Source: an uncultured Lentibacter sp.
GTDB lineage: Bacteria; Pseudomonadota; Alphaproteobacteria; Rhodobacterales; Rhodobacteraceae
DNA length: 64,000 bases
Assembly: GCA_947497495.1 (NCBI GenBank)
Contig: CANMGT010000001.1
Span: 62,001-126,000, forward strand
Reading direction: 5' to 3'
Below the pieces are notes generated by a model that saw nothing but the letters and a program-made list of their open reading frames with translations, made no database searches and had not been told where the DNA came from. The translations under genes were made by a program, and so were the position numbers. Positions 8,848 through 17,658 of this stretch are shown piece by piece (the stretch's first letter is position 1; each line of letters begins with the position of its first letter).

Positions 8848-9513
8848 GCTGAGATACATCTCGACCAGCGCGTCCAGATCGGCGCGCGCGAGCATCACGA
8901 CATATTCGCTGTCTTCACGCGGCTCAGGCGCAGGCTTCACCCAGCGCTGCGGGCTGGGGATGAACCGCGGGAAGTTGTAGTAAAAATTCGCCCCGCGCGA
9001 GAGGTCTTTCTCGCGCACGAAAGCATAGATGCTGTTCGGATCCCACTTCAGAAACGTCCACAGATGTCCGATCAGCACGAAGAGCCTGAGGATGCGCCGC
9101 GAGCGCCCCGCTTCGGGCGTAAAAAACAAGTCGCCATAGTACACGAGCTTACCTTTGAGCACCTCGTCAACCTGTGGCGAGACCCATTCGATCACATCGC
9201 GCTCGCCTTCGCCGTACTGTCGCTTGAGCGAGCTTTTCCAATGCTGCGAAATCTTGCGCGTACCCAGATCTTCAAAACGACACCCCGCTGCGCCAACGGT
9301 TTCCTCGCCGTTCGAGAGCAGCAACCAGAACGTGTCTTCACTGGTAAAGTCGTTGAACTTCGGCGACAGCTTGGGCGTCAGGTATGGCTTGCCCATGCCT
9401 GCAATGATCTCCGGGATATCCGTCGGATCATCCAGCACCGTCAAATCATAGCCCTTGGAGTTTAGCTCCGAGAGGCAAAGATGCATAAGCTTTGCGTAGT
9501 CAAACCTTCTCAC
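8830..9513 (-). CDS. Unrecognised protein, possibly acyltransferase (GNAT-like)
   Basis: I do not recognise the family. With the GTG start at 9513, which follows a G-rich ribosome site and fits the first conserved-looking helix, the product has 227 residues. A beta-rich middle (WLLLSNGEETVGAAGCRF) is followed by LFFTPEAGRSRRILRLF, which has the spacing of a GNAT acetyl-CoA loop. An aromatic C-terminus follows (NFYYNFPRFIPSPQRW). Autoinducer synthases share this general fold, but the usual LuxI residues are not evident. It overlaps tail to tail with the HTH gene, a layout seen in regulator and target pairs. Confidence 0.6.
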   Translation of the reverse strand: MRRFDYAKLMHLCLSELNSKGYDLTVLDDPTDIPEIIAGMGKPYLTPKLSPKFNDFTSEDTFWLLLSNGEETVGAAGCRFEDLGTRKISQHWKSSLKRQYGEGERDVIEWVSPQVDEVLKGKLVYYGDLFFTPEAGRSRRILRLFVLIGHLWTFLKWDPNSIYAFVREKDLSRGANFYYNFPRFIPSPQRWVKPAPEPREDSEYVVMLARADLDALVEMYLSSPERL

Positions 9514-9761
9514 CGTATCCCCCCGGCTCAAATTCGCGCTGGCTGCCCAGCGCTCACAAAGCACACAAAACCAGTGCGCATTTACAACTTTAGGATTATC
9601 CCGTGTGCATACCGGACTATAAGTGCAAATAACGTGGGAAATCTGTTGTTCATTTGGAAACAATTAACCCTATTTCACGCCCCTCAAGACACTTTCCACA
9701 GCCCGCAAACCAAACTAAAACAAGGGTCGCAGCGCCCAAAAACAACCAATGAGGCCTTCTC
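9514..9761. other. Divergent intergenic region
   Basis: These 248 bases separate the GNAT-like gene (minus) from the DUF2478 gene (plus) and should hold both promoters. The sequence is A+T-richer than the flanking genes. I could not assign convincing promoter boxes or an operator. Confidence 0.4.
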
Positions 9762-10280
9762 ATGCTTGCCTATACGATGAGCGAAAAACGCGGTGATCTG
9801 GACTTGGTGATGTATCGCCTGTCCGAAAAGCTGGCGCAGGAAGGCTGGAAAGCAGCCGGCATCGTGCAGATCAACAGTGACTGCGGCGATGATCAACCCT
9901 GTGATATGGACGTGAAAGTGCTCCCCGACGGCCCGGTCATGCGCATCTCGCAATCGCTAGGCAGGGACTCGCGTGGATGCCGCCTTGATATGAACGCGCT
10001 GGAAACGGCCGTAGGCAGGGTCACGCAGGCTCTGAACGCGCAGACCGATGTGCTGCTGATCAACAAGTTCGGCAAGCAAGAAGCCGACGGGCGTGGGCTA
10101 CGCAACGTAATCGGCGCGGCTGTTGGTCTTGGTATTCCGGTGATCAGCGGCGTCAATGGGCTTAACCGCGAGGCCTTTCTAAACTTCGCAGATGGCTGCG
10201 CGGAGCAGGTTGAGATAGATGTCGAGGCCCTCTACGCGTGGTTTGTAAAACAAACCAAAGAGACGCCACAAAACGCCTAA
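9762..10280 (+). CDS. DUF2478 family protein, P-loop NTPase-like
   Basis: This 172-residue protein fits DUF2478, a family related to the NTPase fold that is often near molybdate or siroheme genes. Visible features are a strand-helix start (LAYTMSEKRGDLDLVMYRL), a DVLLINKFGKQEADG segment resembling a Walker B/guanine-recognition strand, and GIPVISGVNGLNR. The canonical P-loop glycine/lysine motif is replaced by MSEKRGDLD, so nucleotide hydrolysis is doubtful. No molybdenum genes lie in this window. Function unknown. Confidence 0.65.
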   Translation: MLAYTMSEKRGDLDLVMYRLSEKLAQEGWKAAGIVQINSDCGDDQPCDMDVKVLPDGPVMRISQSLGRDSRGCRLDMNALETAVGRVTQALNAQTDVLLINKFGKQEADGRGLRNVIGAAVGLGIPVISGVNGLNREAFLNFADGCAEQVEIDVEALYAWFVKQTKETPQNA

Positions 10281-10428
10281 CAGAGTGCTTCGCCGCAAAG
10301 GCTGACATGGCCGCATAAGGCACCAAACCACAGCTTTTTCACTTGGGCACAGGTAGACAGCTACACTTTAAAACGTCTGTTTTCTTGACCCGAAAGAGAG
10401 ACGGCTCAATGCGTGACGATAGCAAGAA

Positions 10429-10950
10429 ATGGCCGCCTGCATAGGGGCGACTGTACAGGGGCGACTGCGCGACAGCCTGACCCTTGGTTTTGTCGAGATT
10501 TCGCTCTTGTCCTGCGCGCGGCAAACGCTGATCAGCGGGCCGGCTCAAGCGGCTCTAGCCCTTGCTGGATGCCCGAAACCGCCAGCTGGCCAGCACCCGT
10601 CACGGCGGACAGCTACGCGCTGCGCCTGCATTTTCGGAATCACCGGCCCCGCTCTGACAGAGGGCTGACACCACAGCGACGGCCTCGCGGTTTCAGACAT
10701 GACAAGCGGCTACGCTGTGATCGAGCTAACAGGCGCTGCGGCCTTCGCCGTCTTGCAACTTAGAATCGAGATTTCGTCACAGCTGCCCTCGGCTTCTGTC
10801 GCACGGCTGTTCTCTGGCCACGTCGCGCTACTTTACGCAAGCGGGCCCGCACGCTACCGCCTGCATTGCCAAGCCGCCGCACTGGAAAGCCTCTGGGAGC
10901 TGCTTGCAACTTTCGCCAAACAGGCCGACAGTTACGCGCAAGAGACATGA
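10429..10950 (+). pseudogene. Sarcosine oxidase gamma-subunit-like gene broken by one stop codon
   Basis: One reading frame runs from 10429 to 10950 and is interrupted only by TGA at 10666-10668. Read through, it encodes about 173 residues, close to the length of sarcosine oxidase gamma subunits (SoxG). The second half is the clearest: VSDMTSGYAVIELTGAAA corresponds to the VSD-type segment of SoxG, and RYRLHCQAAALESLWELL to its C-terminal helix. SoxG belongs to the heterotetrameric enzyme that demethylates sarcosine. The alpha, beta and delta genes are not in the window. The frame ends 21 bases before kynureninase. A sequencing error at the stop cannot be excluded. Confidence 0.55.
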
Positions 10951-10971
10951 CCTCAAACCAAAGAGCCCAAA

Positions 10972-12168
10972 ATGACCGATTTTGCAAAAACCCGCGCGAT
11001 GTTCCATATCCCCGAGGGGATGATTTACCTCAACGGCAACTCTCTCGGCCCGATGCCCAAAGCCGCGCCAGACGCGATGAACCGGTTTCTCAACGACGAG
11101 TGGGCGAGCGAGCTGATCAAAGGCTGGAACACAAAGGGCTGGTTTGTGCAAACCAACACGCTGGGCGACCGTATCGCAAGGCTTATCGGCGCGCCCGACG
11201 GCTCGACTGTCGTGGGGGACACGCTTTCTATCAAGGTGTTCCAAGCGCTGTCGGCAGCGCTTGCCTTGGTGCCTGATCGTCGCGTTATCCTGTCTGACAA
11301 TGGCAATTTCCCGACAGATCTTTACATGGCTCAAGGGCTGATGAAGCTTAAGGATGACGGCTTTGAGCTGCGCACTCCTGCGCCTGAAGATGTGCTCGGC
11401 CAGATCAGTGATGAGGTCGCAGTGGTGATGCTCACCGAAGTTGACTACCGCACAGGGCGTAAGCACGACATGAAAGCGGTAATCGAAAAGGCCCACGCAA
11501 ACGGCGCTCTTGTGGTCTGGGATCTGGCCCACTCAGCAGGCGCGGTGCCGGTGGATGTGACATCAACAGACGCTGACTTCGCCGTCGGCTGCACCTACAA
11601 GTTCCTTAACGGCGGCCCCGGCGCGCCCGCGTTTATCTACGTCGCCCCACGGCTGATCGAAACAGTCGAACCTTTCCTGTCGGGCTGGCACGGCCACGAA
11701 GCGCCCTTTGCCTTTGACACCGACTATCGGCCAATGCCCGGCAAAATCGAACGCATGCGCATCGGCACACCCTCTGTGGCCTCCTTCGCGCTGCTTGATG
11801 CCGCCCTTGACGCTTGGGACGAGGTTGACATGGACGATCTGCGCGTGCGTTCGATAGAACTCTCCGAGCTTTTCATCAAAGAAGTCGAGGCACGTTGCCC
11901 CGGCCTCACCCTCGCCAGCCCGCGCGACGCGCATGAACGCGGCAGCCATGTGTCGTTCCGGTTTGAAAAGGGCTTTGAATGCATGCAAGCGCTGATCGAC
12001 AGCAAGGTGATCGGCGATTTCCGCGCCCCCGACATCATGCGATTTGGCATAACCCCGTTGTTCATCACTGAAGCTGACATCCTGAAAGCCGTCGATGTTC
12101 TGGAAGACATCCTGAAAACCGAAAGCTGGAAAGACCCCCGCTTCCAGATCCGTGGCGCTGTCACCTAA
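10972..12168 (+). CDS. kynU: Kynureninase
   Basis: Kynureninase is a PLP enzyme that cleaves kynurenine to anthranilate and alanine in tryptophan catabolism. The 398 residues match the family in length. Typical segments are YLNGNSLGPMPK near the N-terminus, SDNGNFPTDLYM, the aspartate-containing VVWDLAHSAGA, and the PLP lysine in VGCTYKFLNGGPG. The start ATG at 10972 lies at the conserved N-terminus. No kynurenine formamidase or tryptophan dioxygenase gene is nearby, so the rest of the pathway must be elsewhere. A strong hairpin lies about 95 bases after the stop. Confidence 0.95.
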   Translation: MTDFAKTRAMFHIPEGMIYLNGNSLGPMPKAAPDAMNRFLNDEWASELIKGWNTKGWFVQTNTLGDRIARLIGAPDGSTVVGDTLSIKVFQALSAALALVPDRRVILSDNGNFPTDLYMAQGLMKLKDDGFELRTPAPEDVLGQISDEVAVVMLTEVDYRTGRKHDMKAVIEKAHANGALVVWDLAHSAGAVPVDVTSTDADFAVGCTYKFLNGGPGAPAFIYVAPRLIETVEPFLSGWHGHEAPFAFDTDYRPMPGKIERMRIGTPSVASFALLDAALDAWDEVDMDDLRVRSIELSELFIKEVEARCPGLTLASPRDAHERGSHVSFRFEKGFECMQALIDSKVIGDFRAPDIMRFGITPLFITEADILKAVDVLEDILKTESWKDPRFQIRGAVT

Positions 12169-12262
12169 CCCGCAAACGGCAAACCTCTCGGCGCGTTGAT
12201 CTAGAAAGCCGCCAAACAGCCAAGGTTCAAGGTGTTGCGCCGCGTCAAGACGCGTCGCCAAT

Positions 12263-12303
12263 GGGGCCTGGAGGGCTGGCCTTCGGCCAGCCCTCCAGGC
12301 CCC
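12263..12303. terminator. Perfect 19-bp hairpin between convergent kynU and COG0523 gene
   Basis: Bases 12263-12281 pair perfectly with 12285-12303 around a TTC loop, giving a G+C-rich 19-bp stem. It lies between two convergent stops, so it can serve both strands. There is no T-tract on either side, so it is either a factor-assisted terminator or a dispersed palindromic repeat. Confidence 0.6.
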
Positions 12304-12340
12304 GCCGCGATGCCGAAGGCAGCGCAAAACCCCGTAAAGA

Positions 12341-13222
12341 CTACCGCAACAGTGCTTTTAAACGCGCTGTCGAAAGCTGGCTTTTCAAGCCGATGCAAAC
12401 AAGCTCGACCGGCATCTGACGGCCAAATCGCGTCACTTCATAACGCTGCCCGACGATCTGAATGAGCTGAACTTGCCCCTCCGCGTCGCGCACGAAGCCT
12501 TTGGCCCGCACAAGCCCATATCCGCCAACCGCCAGCTCGCGCGCTAACTCAAGTGCATCAACACCCTCGCGCGTCGCAAAAACATGGCTTTCAAAACTTG
12601 CATCCGCGTGCGAGGAAAGCGACGGCTGGCCACTTGTCTCAAGCCCCAACAGAACGTCGCGCGGAACCTGCCCCTGTTTCGCCTGCAAGACGCTAACGCC
12701 TGGCGCCCGCGCTGACAGCCACCGTGTGACCGCATCTGGCGCCTCCACAAGGTCGGTCTTGGTTTGCACAATCAAATCCGCATCTTTGAGCTGGCGCAAA
12801 ATAGTGTCCCCCAAGTAGTCGTCAACCGCCTGCGCCTGCACCGTTTCGCTGTCGGCCAGCACGACAATGCCAGCAAGGCGGAAGCCCTCCTGCAAGCCGA
12901 CATTCGCCGCAATCGCGCTTGGCATCGCCACACCGGAGGCCTCTATGAGGATGTGGTCTGGTCGCGGCTCCCGCGCGCCCATGTCCAAAAGCGCCGCTGT
13001 GAGGTCAGAGCCAAACGAGCAACAGACGCACCCTCCCGCGATCGAGATCAGATCATCGCTTTGAGCTTCGATCAGGTCTTCGTCTATCGGCAAAGCGCCG
13101 AATTCGTTCACAAGCACGGCGAATTTTAGCCCGTCCGCGTGGCGCAGCAGGTGGTTCACAAGCGTCGTCTTGCCAGCCCCGAGATAGCCGCCAACAACAG
13201 TTACGGGAAGTGGCTCGCTCAA
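12341..13222 (-). CDS. COG0523 (CobW/P47K family) GTP-binding metallochaperone
   Basis: This 293-residue G3E-family GTPase has a Walker A motif in [16 protein letters not shown] and the family metal-binding motif in GGCVCC (about residues 63-68). It also has ILIEASG (Walker B region) and QTKTDLV (guanine recognition, TKxD type). The C-terminal CobW domain follows. Family members deliver zinc, cobalt or other metals to client enzymes. The start overlaps the stop of the amidohydrolase by four bases, so the two are translationally coupled. A metal-dependent amidohydrolase is a natural client, but that link is inference. Confidence 0.88.
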   Translation of the reverse strand: MSEPLPVTVVGGYLGAGKTTLVNHLLRHADGLKFAVLVNEFGALPIDEDLIEAQSDDLISIAGGCVCCSFGSDLTAALLDMGAREPRPDHILIEASGVAMPSAIAANVGLQEGFRLAGIVVLADSETVQAQAVDDYLGDTILRQLKDADLIVQTKTDLVEAPDAVTRWLSARAPGVSVLQAKQGQVPRDVLLGLETSGQPSLSSHADASFESHVFATREGVDALELARELAVGGYGLVRAKGFVRDAEGQVQLIQIVGQRYEVTRFGRQMPVELVCIGLKSQLSTARLKALLR

Positions 13223-14862
13223 AGATCAGCCGCCGCAAAGACGCGCCCGCCCTGCACCGTGCCCCAGACAGGAACGTCTTTCAGCGCGACTGCGTCAACT
13301 TCTGTCGGGTCTTGCTCCAGAATGGCGAAGTCGGCACGCTTGCCTGTCTCTATAGAGCCGATCTCGCCATCCATGTGCAGCGTATAGGCCGCGCCGAGGG
13401 TGATCGCGTGCAGCGCTTCGGCAACGGTGATGCGCTCTTGCTCACCCTGCACGCGGCCCGACGCGGTGAGGCGTGTGACCGCGCCCCAAGCCGTAAACAA
13501 CGGCGCGAGTGGCGTGATCGGCGCGTCAGAATGCACTGCCAGAGGCAGGCCCGCGTCAAGCGCTGTGCGGCAGGCGTTCATGCGCGTCGCGCGGTCGGGG
13601 CCGACTGTCAGGGTATAGTGCTCGTCGCCCCAGTAGAAGTGGTGGTTGGCAAAGAGGTTCACGCACATGCCAAGCTTGGCGGCCTGTTTAAACTGCGCGG
13701 CATCCGCCAGTTGGCAATGCTGCAGCGTAAACCTGTGGTCAGGGTTCGGGTGCTTTTGCAACGCGGGGGCCAGCTTGTCGAGCGCAAGCTGCGTCGCCTG
13801 ATCGCCGTTGGTATGCGTGTGTATCTGCAGGCCCGCCTCAAGCGCGCGCTCGTACAACTCGGCAAGATGATCAGGTGCGATATACCAAAGCCCGTTCTCC
13901 GCGCCGTTGTGATAGCCCGGCCACCGTAGCCGCGCCGAGAAGCCCTGAATGGAGCCGTCGGCAACCACTTTGATACGCCCCATGCGCAGCCGCTCGGTGG
14001 ACAGGCCCTTGAGGCGTTTCACCTCCTCAATAAGCTCTGCGGCAGGCAGGCCCATGAAAAAGCGCAGCGGAACGATGCACGCGGGAAAGCTCTTTTCGCC
14101 CGTCACACGCAGCATCATCTCGACGGTTTCGCCGTCCATCCGCGAGGCGAGATCCGTGATCGTGGTGGTGCCCGAGCGCACGCAGAGCTTGGCGAAATTG
14201 CGCAGCCCGCCCTCGTCGGCATCAAGCAGGTTGCGCTCAAAACCAACATGCGCACCAACCGGTGTCATCGCGTCAGGGCCCTTGAGCTCACCCGTTGGCA
14301 AGCCGTCATCCCCCAAAGGGATGCCGGGGTGATTGATGCCTTGCTTCAGCAGGCCCGCCAACTCAAGCGCGCGCGTGTTGACGTTCATGATATGGCCAGA
14401 GGCATGCAACACGCCGACAGGCCGCGTGGTTGAAACGCGGTCAAGGTCAGCGCGGGTAACGCGGGTGTTGTTCATGTAGATCGGGTCAAGCTGCCAGCCG
14501 GACACAGGCGCCTCAGCATCGCTCAACACGTCAGCCGCAGCCTTGAGGCGATCCACGACAGCGTCAAGGCTTTTGAGCCCGTCCCATAGCTTGCCGTCAG
14601 GGTCAGCGCGATCAAACCAGCCGCAGTAAACCTTGCTCCAAAGCGAGCCTTCCATCGTGTGCGCGTGCCCCTCCACAAAGCCCGGCAGGATCACCTTGTC
14701 AGCGAAGCGCGTATCCAAGGTGTGCGCACCCCATGTCGCGAGTTCTTCCAACGTACCCGCGCCCAAGATGCGCCCGTCTCGCACCGCGACATGGCTAGCC
14801 TCGGGGCGTGACGAATTCATCGTGATAATCTTTTTGGCGGAATAAATAGTGATGTCAGACAT
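13219..14862 (-). CDS. Amidohydrolase family protein (YtcJ-like)
   Basis: This 547-residue metal-dependent hydrolase fits the amidohydrolase superfamily, YtcJ/exoenzyme-regulator branch. The metal-binding start is GFVEGHAHTMEGS, and later motifs include IHTHTNGDQATQ, FTLQHCQLAD and AVHSDAPITPL. The start at 14862 follows a good ribosome site (AAGGAGAGGCC). The longer frame would only add 30 weakly conserved residues. The gene is divergent from a complete peptide-type ABC importer, so it may hydrolyse the imported compound, possibly an N-acyl or amide substrate. It is co-transcribed with the COG0523 GTPase. Confidence 0.85.
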   Translation of the reverse strand: MSDITIYSAKKIITMNSSRPEASHVAVRDGRILGAGTLEELATWGAHTLDTRFADKVILPGFVEGHAHTMEGSLWSKVYCGWFDRADPDGKLWDGLKSLDAVVDRLKAAADVLSDAEAPVSGWQLDPIYMNNTRVTRADLDRVSTTRPVGVLHASGHIMNVNTRALELAGLLKQGINHPGIPLGDDGLPTGELKGPDAMTPVGAHVGFERNLLDADEGGLRNFAKLCVRSGTTTITDLASRMDGETVEMMLRVTGEKSFPACIVPLRFFMGLPAAELIEEVKRLKGLSTERLRMGRIKVVADGSIQGFSARLRWPGYHNGAENGLWYIAPDHLAELYERALEAGLQIHTHTNGDQATQLALDKLAPALQKHPNPDHRFTLQHCQLADAAQFKQAAKLGMCVNLFANHHFYWGDEHYTLTVGPDRATRMNACRTALDAGLPLAVHSDAPITPLAPLFTAWGAVTRLTASGRVQGEQERITVAEALHAITLGAAYTLHMDGEIGSIETGKRADFAILEQDPTEVDAVALKDVPVWGTVQGGRVFAAADL

Positions 14863-15052
14863 GGGCCTCTCCTTGCGCAAACCAGCAACGCGGCAGGTTT
14901 CGATCTTGCTCAGTGATCTTTCAAAGCAACGCCCAAACGCACAAGAAATCAACGATTCCTGAACAAGTTAATAAAATTTCTTCCGAAAAATCCGATTCTC
15001 GGTCTAAGCTTGAGCGTAATTAAAAAAGAGAATCTGTCAGGGAGACATAAAT
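14863..15052. promoter_or_regulatory. Divergent promoter region of amidohydrolase and ABC importer
   Basis: These 190 bases separate the two divergent operons and are A+T-rich near 14950-15050. An inverted repeat GATTCTC/GAGAATC (14994-15000 and 15028-15034, 27 bases apart) lies just before the importer and could be an operator or the stem of a leader hairpin. AGGGAGAC at about 15039 is the ribosome site of the substrate-binding protein. No regulator gene is adjacent. Confidence 0.45.
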
Positions 15053-16618
15053 ATGAAGCATCTGATCAAAGGATTTGCTGTTGCCGCTTTGCTGGCCAGC
15101 ACGGCTGTTGCCGAAGACGCGCCAAAGAAAGGTGGCACGCTGGTAACTGTCATCGGCACCAATGTTCGCAACCTCAACTCTGCGGTGCAATCGGGCATCG
15201 CGACGGGCTATCCGGGCGCGCAATTGTTCGCTTCTCCGCTGCGCTATGACGAAGACTGGACACCGCAGCCCTACCTCGCCGAAAGCTGGGACGTGTCGGA
15301 CGATGGCCTCAGCGTGACGCTCAACCTTGTGAAGAACGCCAAGTTCCACGACGGCACGCCGCTCACGTCAAAAGACGTGGCTTTCTCTGTCGAGGTGATC
15401 AAGGCCAACCACCCGTTCAAGGCCATGTTTGCGCCAGTTGAAACGGTTGAGACGCCAGATGATCACACCGCGATCCTCAAGCTGTCCAAGCCGCACCCGG
15501 CGCTTATGCTCGCGATGTCGGGCCAGCTGATGTCGATCATCCCGCAGCATATCTACGGCGATGTGCCGATTGACCAAGTCAAGACACACCCGCGCAACAA
15601 CGAGAACCCTGTTGGTTCGGGCCCCTTCAAGCTGACTGAATACAAGTCGGGCGAGCACATTATTCTGGAGCGGTTTGACGACTTCTTCATCGAAGGCCGC
15701 CCCTACCTTGATAAGGTTGTGATGCGCATCATCACTGACCCTGCCGCGCGTGCGATTGCTTATGAGAACGGCGAAGTCCAGATGGGCGCTTTCGAGAGTC
15801 TCCCGCGGATCATCAACCGTCTCAAGAAGGTTGATACGCTGACAGTGACTCCAGACGGTTACGGCGCCATCGGCCCGCTTGACTGGCTCGCGATGAACAC
15901 CCAGAAAGGCCCGCTCAAAGACGTGCGCGTACGCAAGGCGATCGCTTACGCGGTTGATAAAAACTTCATCCAGAAGGCGCTGATGCTCGGCACGTCCTCG
16001 GACAGCCGCACAGGCATTCACCCTGACAGCCCGTTCTACAACGGCGAGGTTGAGGCCTATGATGTTGACCTCGACAAAGCCAACGCGCTGCTCGACGAGG
16101 CTGGCTTCCCGATGGAGGGCGACAAGCGCTTTGGCCTCACCATCGACTTTGGCTGGCCCGGCGTGAAGCCGCAGGTTGAATACGTCAAAGCCGCGCTCAA
16201 GAAAGTCGGCATCGACGTTGAAGTGCGCTCGAGTGCTGACTTCCCGACATGGGCCAAGCGCATGGGCGAGATGGACTTTGACCTGAGCTGGGACACTGTC
16301 TTTAACTGGGGTGATCCGGTTATCGGCGTCCACCGCACCTACGACAGCACCAACATCGGCAAAGGCGTTTGGTCAAACACGCAGGGCTATGCCAACGCCC
16401 GTGTTGACGAGCTGATGGCGATGGCCGCGGTTGAAAACGACCCTGCAAAGCGCACAGCGCTCTATAAAGAGTTTCAGGAGATCATCGCCGATGAACTGCC
16501 TGTCTATCACACCAATACGCTGCCCTATCACACCGTCTACAGCAACAAAGTGGGCAACCCGCCTGTGGGCATCTGGGGCACGTCAACACCGATCGACATG
16601 ACCTACCTCAAAGACTGA
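15053..16618 (+). CDS. ABC transporter substrate-binding protein, family 5 (peptide type)
   Basis: This 521-residue periplasmic protein starts with a Sec signal peptide (IKGFAVAALLASTAVA, cleavage likely near AVA-EDA) and fits the SBP_bac_5 family that captures di/oligopeptides, nickel or opine-like compounds. The family segment DGLSVTLNLVKNAKFHDGTPLTSKDVAFS is split in two in this description: residues DGTPLTSKDVAFS are the clearest part. It heads a five-gene importer operon. A hairpin after the stop probably lets this gene be expressed above the membrane genes. The ligand cannot be read from sequence. Confidence 0.92.
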   Translation: MKHLIKGFAVAALLASTAVAEDAPKKGGTLVTVIGTNVRNLNSAVQSGIATGYPGAQLFASPLRYDEDWTPQPYLAESWDVSDDGLSVTLNLVKNAKFHDGTPLTSKDVAFSVEVIKANHPFKAMFAPVETVETPDDHTAILKLSKPHPALMLAMSGQLMSIIPQHIYGDVPIDQVKTHPRNNENPVGSGPFKLTEYKSGEHIILERFDDFFIEGRPYLDKVVMRIITDPAARAIAYENGEVQMGAFESLPRIINRLKKVDTLTVTPDGYGAIGPLDWLAMNTQKGPLKDVRVRKAIAYAVDKNFIQKALMLGTSSDSRTGIHPDSPFYNGEVEAYDVDLDKANALLDEAGFPMEGDKRFGLTIDFGWPGVKPQVEYVKAALKKVGIDVEVRSSADFPTWAKRMGEMDFDLSWDTVFNWGDPVIGVHRTYDSTNIGKGVWSNTQGYANARVDELMAMAAVENDPAKRTALYKEFQEIIADELPVYHTNTLPYHTVYSNKVGNPPVGIWGTSTPIDMTYLKD

Positions 16619-16632
16619 TCTGACAGTCAACC

Positions 16633-16660
16633 GCTGCGGCAGCCTAGGGGTTGCCGCGGC
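16633..16660 (+). terminator. Intra-operon hairpin after the substrate-binding protein gene
   Basis: Bases 16633-16644 pair with 16649-16660 (12 bp, including two G-U pairs) around a TAGG loop and are followed by TTTACTCTTA. Placed 14 bases after the binding-protein stop and 18 bases before the permease start, it looks like a partial terminator or mRNA stabiliser that sets the binding protein in excess, as in many ABC importer operons. Confidence 0.55.
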
Positions 16661-16677
16661 TTTACTCTTACGGGGCG

Positions 16678-17658
16678 GTGAGCGTGCAGTTTCTTCTAAC
16701 CACATCAAAACGGGTGTTTTACGCCATTGTGTTGCTGGTCGCGGTGCTGGTGCTCAACTTCTCGCTGATGCATCTGGCGCCAGGTGATGTGGCCGACACG
16801 ATCAGCCAGTCCATGGGCGGCGCCGATCAGGAACTGCTTGACCAAATTCGCGCCGACTATGGGCTTGATCAGCCCTTCATTGTGCAGCTTGGCCGCTACA
16901 TTGGTGGTGTGCTCACACTCGATCTTGGCTTCTCATTTTTCTACAACATGCCCGTAACCGAACTGATTCTGCAGCGCTTGCCTGCAACGCTTTTGCTGGT
17001 GCTCTCGGCGCAGCTTCTGGCGCTGATCGTCGGCGTCTTGCTCGGCGTTATGTCAGCCCGCAAACCCAACGGCATCACCAGCCACTTCGTGACGTTTCTG
17101 GCGCTCTTCGGCTACTCGGCACCGGTATTCTGGACTGGCATTCTGCTGCTCATCGGCTTCTCGCTGAAATTCCAGATTTTTCCCGTAGCAGGCATGCAGG
17201 ACGTCACCATCGAAGGCGGCTTCTGGGTGCACGCCAAGGATATTTTCATGCACCTGATGCTGCCGATGACCACCCTCGCGTCGATCTTCCTTGCGCTATA
17301 CTCACGCCTGTCGCGCGCCACGATGATGGAGGTGCTCGGCTCTGACTATGTGCGCACGGCCAAGGCCAAGGGGCTCACGCAAAGGCAGGTTGTCTACAAA
17401 CACGCGCTGAAAAATGCGCTCTCGCCTGTCATTACGCTCGCAGGGCTACAATTCAGCGCCGTGATCTCGGGCGCTGTGCTTGTCGAGACGGTGTTTAGCT
17501 GGCCCGGCCTTGGCACATTGGCCTTCCAATCGATCATCGCGCGCGACACGCCGACGATCCTTGGCATCCTGTTCTTTTCCGCCCTCGTGGTGATCGTGGG
17601 CAACCTGCTCACAGACATGGCGCTGCGGCTGGTTGACCCACGACTGCGAGGCCGCTGA
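16678..17658 (+). CDS. Peptide-type ABC transporter permease (DppB-like)
   Basis: This roughly 326-residue inner-membrane permease has about six helices. It carries the DppB/OppB N-terminal domain (NFSLMHLAPGDVADTI) and the EAA loop facing the ATPase (DYVRTAKAKGLTQRQVVYKHALKNA, of which AKAKGL is the core). I chose GTG 16678; another GTG at 16684 is possible, and the in-frame ATG at 16651 would overlap the upstream hairpin. The stop overlaps the next permease start by one base (TGATG). Confidence 0.9.
   Translation: MSVQFLLTTSKRVFYAIVLLVAVLVLNFSLMHLAPGDVADTISQSMGGADQELLDQIRADYGLDQPFIVQLGRYIGGVLTLDLGFSFFYNMPVTELILQRLPATLLLVLSAQLLALIVGVLLGVMSARKPNGITSHFVTFLALFGYSAPVFWTGILLLIGFSLKFQIFPVAGMQDVTIEGGFWVHAKDIFMHLMLPMTTLASIFLALYSRLSRATMMEVLGSDYVRTAKAKGLTQRQVVYKHALKNALSPVITLAGLQFSAVISGAVLVETVFSWPGLGTLAFQSIIARDTPTILGILFFSALVVIVGNLLTDMALRLVDPRLRGR

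Noticed and set aside
10666..10668. TGA in the SoxG-like frame read as selenocysteine
   Set aside because: The family has no cysteine at this place that I know of, and no selenocysteine insertion hairpin typical of bacteria was evident directly after the codon. A nonsense mutation is simpler.
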